Positions 30,545 to 35,622 of a stretch of 35,622 nt of DNA are shown here, in pieces. Both the position numbers and the translations under genes were made by a program. Under the pieces are notes generated by a model. It saw only the letters and a list, made by a program, of their open reading frames with translations, searched no databases and was not told where the DNA came from. The DNA is from a virus. The DNA lies in the IMG/VR virus record IMGVR_UViG_3300025127_000114, positions 1 to 35,622 of that record; one strand, written 5' to 3'. The stretch's first letter is position 1, and each line of letters begins with the position of its first letter.

Positions 30545-30700
30545 CTATTTTTGATTAGGGTACATTTTTTTTGCAGTTTTTGCAGCATCTCTAAAGTTTT
30601 TGGCAGTTGGCGCACCTTTAGTTCCCGGTTTACGCATTTTTTCACCACTACCTGCTTTAATTCTTTTACGTTTTTTATGTATGTTTTCGTATAAACTCAT
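30545..30700 (-). CDS. Basic mini-protein (51 aa)
   Basis: MSLYENIHKKRKRIKAGSGE is followed by KMRKPGTKGAPTAKNFRDAA and KTAKKMYPNQK. Very short Lys/Arg-rich proteins opening MSLYENI are familiar from marine podovirus structural regions. GGAGGT lies 8 nt upstream, and the ATG overlaps the stop of the 53-aa gene (TAATG), so the two are coupled. No membrane segment. Strong positive charge suggests nucleic-acid or capsid-interior contact, which is inference. Element C starts right after its stop codon. Confidence 0.75.
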   Translation of the reverse strand: MSLYENIHKKRKRIKAGSGEKMRKPGTKGAPTAKNFRDAAKTAKKMYPNQK

Positions 30701-30861
30701 TATTTTTTACCTCCATATAATTTATCTGCAATCATTTCTAATAATGATTTATCTTTCTTTTTTTTCTTTTCTTTTTGTTCTCTATTGTGTTGATCTATCA
30801 TCATTTTGTAACGCATTTTTGCACCTGCGTCTAAATTTTGACCAAATCCTGTTTTGTTCAT
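30700..30861 (-). CDS. Lys-rich mini-protein (53 aa)
   Basis: MNKTGFGQNLDAGAKMRYKM leads to MIDQHNREQKEKKKKKDKSL and a helical end, LEMIADKLYGGKK. It starts 2 nt after the head-tail connector stop, with AGAGGT inside the connector's last codons as its ribosome-binding site. The run of five Lys comes from a poly-A tract, a spot prone to sequencing or replication slippage; the frame as given is open and has a sensible end. It is coupled to the 51-aa gene. Unknown function; probably virion-associated by position. Confidence 0.72.
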   Translation of the reverse strand: MNKTGFGQNLDAGAKMRYKMMIDQHNREQKEKKKKKDKSLLEMIADKLYGGKK

Positions 30862-30863
30862 AA

Positions 30864-32543
30864 TTAAACCTCTAATGGTGATGGTGAATTGTAACCGCTA
30901 AACTGATTCATTACATCCATCATAGATGCTTCACCAGTTTTAGAGTTATTTAATTTAGTGGCATTTTCCACTGCCTGATTTGCAGCTTCCTGTTGTGCCA
31001 TTGCCTGTTGTTGTTGCGCTCTTGCTTCTCTTATCCTTGCAACCTGTTCTCCGGGGACTATTAAATTAGGATCTACTCCTAACATATCAGCATAATTATC
31101 TGCCCAAGAATCAGAATCAAACTTATCCAACACATCAGGTTTCATCTGTGCAACCATTCCCATACTGTTTACATACCTATCTACACTATTTGTACCAATA
31201 GCACGTTGGGCTTGTGCCAACATTGATACAAATTCTACGTTTAATTCCATGCCCTGCAACTCTTCTGGGGCTGGTGGTACTAAATTATTCTCAATCATTC
31301 TGTTAAACGTAATATCTATTAACGGATCTAACAGTTCATTGTGTAATCTTTCCAATACTGGACCTAACATAAGCAGTTTTTCTTCATGACGTTCTGCTAC
31401 TTCTGTTGCTGTCATTCTTGTATCAGTGGCATTTGCCAGCATTAAAAACAAATCAGCATAAAAACTACCATTAATACGTTGCCTTACGTCCTGTATATCC
31501 ATTAACAGGTGTTGTAAATTAAGATTTACGTTAAATGCTGTCTCAATTTTGCCCTGCTGTCCTTCAACATACGTAACACCACCCGGTAAACTGTCCACAT
31601 CTCTATTTTTCATGTAGCTAGGTACTTGTAATGGTGGTTTTGTTTGGTAATCAATAGTCTGTGCCTTGCGTAATTGCTCATGCTGTAACTGTTTTATGTC
31701 ACCTAATGCCTCCATTCCCGGTGAATTACCATATACATCACCACCTGCAACACCCCATCTCGGTACTACTGCTGGAAATTCTTTATATCCACTTTCTCGT
31801 AACACCTGATCACCATCACTACCCAGTTCAAAATAACAAGACTTAAATGCCATGTTGGTATTATCCTTTTTTTTAAAATTACGTTCACGATCATCTCTTG
31901 GTTCTATTGCATGAATTATTGTTATATAAGTATCTAGGTTACCTCTGTCAAACAAATTCTTAACAGACGTTGAACACTTGTTATATCCAAATTCTTTTAC
32001 CAATGCTCCTACAGTTTTTTGAAATTCTCTATACAAAGTGTTTACCCTGCCCTGATAATCAGTAGCTATTGCATATTCTCCAATCGTTACAGGATAATGA
32101 TGGATTGCTGTCTTCGTATCAGGTAATATTATTGACCCTGCCGTACCAAATGCTCCCAATTCTTCATACATTCCATGTAATGTTCTATATGTATTGGACT
32201 TCTGAAACACTAATTGCATGCGTTCTGTTACGTCATTAAGCCATAATTTGACAGGTGCATAACTATTTAACTCTGGATCTACTGTTCCTAACCTAAACCA
32301 CGGTCTTGCAGGGCTTGTAGCACCAGCCATCATGCCAGCACCCAATGTTCTTAACGCTCTCGTACCAGTATTGTCATAAATACTGTTATGCCTACGATGT
32401 CCTTTGTTTCTATCCTGTACAAAATATCGTCCGTTTCTCGGTAATAAATATGTTGTCACTTCTTGCCAATGTGACCACCAAGTAGCCCTTTCTGATCTAA
32501 GATGACCCCACCTTGTCAGTAGTTTTTCTCTCTTGGTTTTCAT
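30864..32543 (-). CDS. Head-tail connector (portal) protein
   Basis: The 559-aa product opens LLTRWGHLRSERATWWSHWQ, EVTTYLLPRNGRYF and has TGTRALRTLGAGMMAGATSP followed by ARPWFRLGT. This is the hallmark N-terminus of the podovirus head-to-tail connecting family. LMLANATDTRMTATEVAERH and EKLLMLGPVLERLHNELLDP mark the clip and stem region. The C-terminus is a Gln/Ala-rich helix (REARAQQQQAMAQQEAANQA), typical of the barrel end. It forms the 12-mer through which DNA is packaged by the terminase and ejected into the tail. The length is normal. Confidence 0.95.
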   Translation of the reverse strand: MKTKREKLLTRWGHLRSERATWWSHWQEVTTYLLPRNGRYFVQDRNKGHRRHNSIYDNTGTRALRTLGAGMMAGATSPARPWFRLGTVDPELNSYAPVKLWLNDVTERMQLVFQKSNTYRTLHGMYEELGAFGTAGSIILPDTKTAIHHYPVTIGEYAIATDYQGRVNTLYREFQKTVGALVKEFGYNKCSTSVKNLFDRGNLDTYITIIHAIEPRDDRERNFKKKDNTNMAFKSCYFELGSDGDQVLRESGYKEFPAVVPRWGVAGGDVYGNSPGMEALGDIKQLQHEQLRKAQTIDYQTKPPLQVPSYMKNRDVDSLPGGVTYVEGQQGKIETAFNVNLNLQHLLMDIQDVRQRINGSFYADLFLMLANATDTRMTATEVAERHEEKLLMLGPVLERLHNELLDPLIDITFNRMIENNLVPPAPEELQGMELNVEFVSMLAQAQRAIGTNSVDRYVNSMGMVAQMKPDVLDKFDSDSWADNYADMLGVDPNLIVPGEQVARIREARAQQQQAMAQQEAANQAVENATKLNNSKTGEASMMDVMNQFSGYNSPSPLEV

Positions 32544-32546
32544 TAA

Positions 32547-32867
32547 TTAACTACCTAATAAGGTTGTCTTTCCTAAGTTTAATTCGTTCGGGTCTATTCC
32601 CATATTGCCAGTAAGCATTGTTCCTCCAATACCACTTTTACCCATAAGTTTGCTCTCGTCTGTAATAGCACCTACATCTGTAGTCTGTCTGTTTGCTTTG
32701 TTGTACTCCATATCTGCACGATCTTGAGCTTGTTTTGCTTCTTTTTTAGCGTCTATATTAGCTTGCCTTTGCATTGCTAATTGTCTTTGTTGTGATGCTC
32801 TTTGCTTTTCGCCAGAATATACTTGATATCCTAAACTTAATGCTGATACAACCGCAGTAAATGCCAT
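32547..32867 (-). CDS. Small virion-associated protein (106 aa)
   Basis: A short hydrophobic N-terminus (MAFTAVVSALSLGYQVYSGE) is followed by a Gln/Ala/Lys helix (KQRASQQRQLAMQRQANIDA) and a Gly/Met/Thr-rich tail with GKSGIGGTMLTGNMGIDPNE. Its design, with a hydrophobic start and a long polar helix, is like a miniature of the gp14-class protein at 23592-24173. Proteins like this lie next to the connector in many marine podoviruses and are usually described as virion structural. It is tightly packed, 1 nt after the GNAT-like gene and 3 nt before the connector. No further function can be claimed. Confidence 0.72.
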   Translation of the reverse strand: MAFTAVVSALSLGYQVYSGEKQRASQQRQLAMQRQANIDAKKEAKQAQDRADMEYNKANRQTTDVGAITDESKLMGKSGIGGTMLTGNMGIDPNELNLGKTTLLGS

Positions 32868-32868
32868 G

Positions 32869-33378
32869 TTATAGCTCCTTTGAAAATACTATGTCCTGTA
32901 CACCATATTTTAACCTTGGTAACAGTTTTGCCAAAGCGGTGTCTTCTTTAGCATGCCATAACATCATTTTACATCCAAGCAATTTGGCGTGGTCTTCTGT
33001 AACTCTCATAAGACGTAATCCAATTCGACTGCCTCTATATTCTTTTTTGATAAACAAAACGTCATTTTGACAGTACTTAAGATCTGCATAGTGCAAATGG
33101 TTTGTTACAAAATTCATAGAATATCCAATACATACATTTCCGTGCATCGCTACATAAATAAATAATGACCCCGCATCTTTTAATGCTTGGTACATAGGCC
33201 AGTTTGGTTTTAAATCCATTAAATCCTTACGAAGTGCTATTTCTTCGTAGTGTTCTTGAAATAATGGGTCTGCCTTGACCTTAAATTCATCTAGTGTGCA
33301 GCGTCTAATGTTTGGTTTAGGTACTCCACTTTTGTTTACACTAGCTTTACTATCTTTAGTTACGGTCACACTACTCAT
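32869..33378 (-). CDS. GNAT-like acetyltransferase in the packaging module (169 aa)
   Basis: The core fold reads PNIRRCTLDEFKVKADPLFQ, then SLFIYVAMHGNVCIGYSMNF (strands 2-4) and DVLFIKKEYRGSRIGLRLMR. RGSRIG at residues 115-120 matches the acetyl-CoA-binding R/Q-x-x-G-x-G/A loop. KLLGCKMMLWHAKEDTALAK completes strand 5 and helix 4. Related GNAT-like proteins recur between terminase and connector genes in marine podoviruses; the substrate is unknown. The first 20 residues are extra to the fold, and their DNA contains promoter-like element D. There is no Shine-Dalgarno before this ATG and no later convincing start, so the true N-terminus is uncertain. Confidence 0.78.
   Translation of the reverse strand: MSSVTVTKDSKASVNKSGVPKPNIRRCTLDEFKVKADPLFQEHYEEIALRKDLMDLKPNWPMYQALKDAGSLFIYVAMHGNVCIGYSMNFVTNHLHYADLKYCQNDVLFIKKEYRGSRIGLRLMRVTEDHAKLLGCKMMLWHAKEDTALAKLLPRLKYGVQDIVFSKEL
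33338..33371 (-). promoter_or_regulatory. Phage late promoter-like element, copy D (inside the GNAT-like gene)
   Basis: On the minus strand GTGTGACCGTAA (33371-33360), 16 nt, TAGTGT (33343-33338). It has the same 12-mer and spacing as the other three, but begins 7 nt inside the GNAT-like coding sequence. A transcript from it would lack that gene's ATG, so it would serve the 106-aa, connector and mini-protein genes downstream. The -10 match is weak. Confidence 0.6.
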
Positions 33379-33437
33379 AATAAATAATTAATTACTTAAA
33401 TAAATAATATCTGCACTGTGTCTGATATGCCACATTG

Positions 33438-34772
33438 TTAAAGTCTGCTGTATGGGTCATATTCCTTCTTCTGCGTAGCTGCTTTACGTCTTTTGATGTA
33501 TATGTCCTCTGGCACTTTCTTGGCCACTGGTAGGGCAAAGGTTAGTGCTAGGGCATCAGCTAGATCTGGTGACCCTGCACCCTGTAATCTCTTCTTTATC
33601 TGATCCTTACTCTCCAATACTCGTCTACCCACATTGTCATACCAATAAATTGGTGTCGCTAACTCCTGTTTTAATGCAGTGTCATTCGGTATTGCACCTC
33701 CCTCTTCTATCCATTGTTTCATTAACCACCACATCTCACCTCTACGATTGATGTACTGCTCTGGTTTGTTTGCCTTGCCACCAAATGGAATCTCGATTAC
33801 GTCATATGACAATTGCCTTAACCTATCAATTACACCACTACCAGCACCTGCGTCACAGAACACTGCATCTGGGTTATGTTCCTCTATCTGGTTGGCTACT
33901 CTGGCAGCTAATTCCATGTTGTCTATACCTCGATATACAACTGGCTTGAATGCTTGCTTACCTTGCCTTCTAAACACTACAGAACGGTCATCTCCAAAAC
34001 GAGCAGGATCGATTCCAAGGATTACTGGGAACAGCTTTACATGATCTGGTTGGTATGTCCTTTTTGCTGCGTCTTCGGTATCTGCCAGTGCAATTAACTG
34101 GTCATCACCTTGGGCAGAAAAGTCACATAGATATTCCCTTGCAAATGATGTCTCACTCATATCACGTTTAAGACGGGTTACTTCGTTGGGGTGTAGTGAG
34201 TCAGTGTCATATACCGTGTATCTGGCTGCTGTCCAATCGCTTTCGTCTATGGCTTTGTAGTACAACTCAGAGAACAAGTTGATGCCACTAGGTGTACCGA
34301 TAAATATCGACCAACCAAGACGGTCAGAAAGTGCTGGCTGGACTATGTCTGTCCATAGCTCGTTCTTTAACTGGGCTACCTCGTCCATCACAATCCCATC
34401 TAATCGCAATCCACGCATAGCATCAGGATTGTCTCCACCAAACAATCTGATAATCGCTCCATTATGTTTAAACCTGACCGATAGTTCGCCTTCATTTATC
34501 TCGATTACAGATGTTCTACGCAGTGGTTCTATCTTCTGCTTTAGTCTTGCCCATGCAATTGCTTTTGCCTGTCTCAGGAACGGTGCAAGGTACACAAACA
34601 TGGCTAGTTCTTTGTCTGTTTTCATGGCCTTGTCTATCAGTTCCATAATGGCCAGTTCTGTCTTACCTGATCGCCTGTGTAATGCGTAAACGCTAAATCT
34701 TTGTTTCTTTAAATGGCATTCTCTCTGCCAAGTACGAGGTGTGTAATCTAGCTTAATCAACGGTTGTCTCAC
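33438..34772 (-). CDS. terL: Terminase large subunit
   Basis: A 444-aa packaging motor. ATPase: FSVYALHRRSGKTE with the Walker A region around R33-T38, Walker B GIVMDE (126-131), and the coupling motif IFIGTPSG (156-163). Nuclease: D255 in GIDPARFGDDRSVV, D307 in AVFCDAGAGSGV and the late acidic motif SPDLADALAL near residue 404, as in the RNase H-like fold. All key residues are present. Its start overlaps the small-subunit stop as ATGA-type coupling. The sequence resembles TerL of BPP-1/T7-like marine podoviruses, but the packaging type cannot be decided from motifs alone. A 59-nt gap follows before the GNAT-like gene. Confidence 0.95.
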   Translation of the reverse strand: MRQPLIKLDYTPRTWQRECHLKKQRFSVYALHRRSGKTELAIMELIDKAMKTDKELAMFVYLAPFLRQAKAIAWARLKQKIEPLRRTSVIEINEGELSVRFKHNGAIIRLFGGDNPDAMRGLRLDGIVMDEVAQLKNELWTDIVQPALSDRLGWSIFIGTPSGINLFSELYYKAIDESDWTAARYTVYDTDSLHPNEVTRLKRDMSETSFAREYLCDFSAQGDDQLIALADTEDAAKRTYQPDHVKLFPVILGIDPARFGDDRSVVFRRQGKQAFKPVVYRGIDNMELAARVANQIEEHNPDAVFCDAGAGSGVIDRLRQLSYDVIEIPFGGKANKPEQYINRRGEMWWLMKQWIEEGGAIPNDTALKQELATPIYWYDNVGRRVLESKDQIKKRLQGAGSPDLADALALTFALPVAKKVPEDIYIKRRKAATQKKEYDPYSRL

Positions 34773-35236
34773 ACCTGTGGAACGCCTGTTGAAATGGTTA
34801 AACTAATGTCTCCTTTTGCTTCTACTCCTACCTTTTCTCCATACTTCTTAGGATTCCATTTAGCCAATAGCTTAAGTCTTGCTTCCACTCTGTTCTTTTG
34901 CATCTGTACCGCAGCCGGATCTAGCCTTGTATTGCCCTCAGAACCGCACAAAGGAGGAGGTGCATCTATTATCTCCAAACATTCCTCCGCAATAGCATCA
35001 GCACCCATATCTCGCGCGTGTGCGAAGCGTGCGATAAAGTCTCCATCATCTTTTTCCAACCAATTATAAATAGTTCTCCAGTTTGGTTTATTTTTTTGAC
35101 GGCAGTAAGAGCGCAAAGTATTACCATGAGCAATCCATTCTATTATTTCGTTAACAACAACAGGATCAGGTTTAGTAGAAGGTCTACCTAACTTGGATTG
35201 TTTTGTAACGAGTTGCGTAGCTGACTCTTTTTTCAT
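34769..35236 (-). CDS. terS: Terminase small subunit
   Basis: The N-terminal DNA-binding part has LGRPSTKPDPVVVNEIIEWI, then TLRSYCRQKNKPNWRTIYNW, a helix-turn-helix that ends in the usual 'W..TIYNWL' recognition helix. FIARFAHARDMGADAIAEEC and LEIID form the oligomerisation helices, and RVEARLKLLAKWNPKKYGEK is the family's most typical motif. The 155-aa length fits. The C-terminal strand (DISLTISTGVPQV) is probably the TerL contact. The gene overlaps the upstream HTH gene by 53 nt and TerL by 4 nt, so all three are translated together. Confidence 0.92.
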   Translation of the reverse strand: MKKESATQLVTKQSKLGRPSTKPDPVVVNEIIEWIAHGNTLRSYCRQKNKPNWRTIYNWLEKDDGDFIARFAHARDMGADAIAEECLEIIDAPPPLCGSEGNTRLDPAAVQMQKNRVEARLKLLAKWNPKKYGEKVGVEAKGDISLTISTGVPQV

Positions 35237-35450
35237 AACGGCAAATTTGAGCTATGTAACCACGAGAGATACCAAACATTATGGATAAGCAACCATAGCC
35301 AATACCATAATCTTCATGCAGCTCTCGTAGTGCATCTACAATCACCTGTGTAATACGACCATTGTAATTATGATGATCTTCAGAACACCGATGACCAGAA
35401 TCTGTAACACCAACAACAATAGTTTTTGGCCTAACTGCTGCTAGTGTCAT
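35184..35450 (-). CDS. Small HTH protein, first gene of the late block (88 aa)
   Basis: The C-terminal half, DYGIGYGCLSIMFGISRGYI and AQICRYEKR, is a helix-turn-helix of the 'AxxFGISRxxI..I' type common in small phage DNA-binding proteins. The N-terminal half is Thr/Val/His-rich with a CSEDHHN stretch. No Shine-Dalgarno is seen; its ATG is about 24 nt after a sigma-70-like -10. It may be a regulator or an accessory packaging factor, since the same position beside terS is often occupied by such small HTH or HNH-like proteins. His and Cys are present but do not form an HNH motif. Confidence 0.65.
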   Translation of the reverse strand: MTLAAVRPKTIVVGVTDSGHRCSEDHHNYNGRITQVIVDALRELHEDYGIGYGCLSIMFGISRGYIAQICRYEKRVSYATRYKTIQVR

Positions 35451-35473
35451 AAAAAATAAATAAAATTATTCAT

Positions 35474-35502
35474 AATATAGAGAAATGTAGAGTAAATCGC
35501 AA
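35474..35502 (-). promoter_or_regulatory. Sigma-70-like promoter for the late block
   Basis: On the minus strand TTGCGA (35502-35497), 17 nt, TATATT (35479-35474). The -35 matches 4 of 6 and the -10 5 of 6 at ideal spacing, with an AT-rich surrounding. It would start a leader of about 17-20 nt before the HTH gene. It lacks the GTGTGACCGTAA element of the four internal late promoters, so it is probably recognised by unmodified host RNA polymerase. Confidence 0.55.
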
Positions 35503-35622
35503 TATCTGTAAGAAATCTAATTTATTTAGTAAATTCTTTGTAATCTAATGTATTGCAATGAATTAGAAAGAAAATGCCAAAATCAAATGTGTTCATCAGG
35601 TAAACACTTTTTATAAATTTGT
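35503..35622. other. Noncoding right edge of the window
   Basis: AT-rich DNA with no ORF above nine codons. GTGTT (35589-35593) can pair with AACAC (35603-35607) before five T, a weak plus-strand terminator candidate. AATTTA/TAAATT near 35519-35535 is a short dyad. No tRNA gene, attachment core or copy of the late 12-mer is visible. Confidence 0.5.

Noticed and set aside
34279-34689. 136-codon open frame antisense to the terminase large subunit
   Set aside because: TerL motifs are intact on the other strand through this stretch; the antisense product has Ser/Ile/Asn-rich shadow composition and no SD.
35574-35603. Nine-codon plus-strand ORF (MPKSNVFIR) near the right edge
   Set aside because: Stops after nine codons and has no clear SD; it could be the remnant of a gene but nothing supports that.

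Overview
The window is most of the genome of a tailed phage with a podovirus-type plan. It is AT-rich (one hand-counted line is 30% G+C), gene-dense and strongly strand-split. The head and packaging genes resemble the Bordetella phage BPP-1 set: terminase, head-tail connector, Bbp19-like protein, scaffold, capsid and Bbp16-like cement protein. The tail and ejection genes follow the T7 plan: two tail tubular proteins, gp14-, gp15- and gp16-like internal proteins, and a fibre with a T7 gp17-type N-terminus. Several small secreted or membrane proteins at 2826-5602 look, from memory, like proteins of marine cyanophages including T4-like ones. My best guess for the host is therefore a low-GC marine picocyanobacterium such as Prochlorococcus or Synechococcus; a SAR11-type host is the main alternative. 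No database search was possible.

Layout. (1) 1-2147, plus strand: end of a replication operon with the 3' part of an initiator-like gene, a DnaC-like helicase loader, two or three tiny ORFs, a RusA-like resolvase and a small protein with an SSB-like C-terminal tip, followed by three stem-loops of which the last has a T-run. (2) 2245-2597, minus strand: two small genes. (3) 2826-5602: a cassette of small exported and membrane proteins on both strands, some overlapping. (4) 5653-35450: one continuous minus-strand late block. In transcription order it holds an HTH protein, TerS, TerL, a GNAT-like protein, a small virion protein, the head-tail connector, two Lys-rich mini-proteins, Bbp19-like, scaffold, capsid, cement, a LEM-like protein, a terminator, tail tubular A and B, gp14-, gp15- and gp16-like proteins, three fibre or spike proteins and a small fibre-associated protein.

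How it works together. A sigma-70-like promoter at 35474-35502 probably starts the late block. Four exact copies of GTGTGACCGTAA, each exactly 16 nt before a TAnnnT hexamer, sit at the head of successive late modules and look like a phage-specific promoter class. A rho-independent terminator after the capsid genes is placed like T7 T-phi. The replication genes imply host-helicase loading rather than a T7-type replisome. No DNA polymerase, RNA polymerase, integrase or recognisable endolysin is present, so part of the genome probably lies outside the window.

The most unusual item is a 129-codon gene (16951-17340) nested out of frame, on the same strand, inside the 2754-aa gp16-like gene. It has a perfect AGGAGGT ribosome-binding site and lies over the second ADP-ribosyltransferase-like domain of the host gene.
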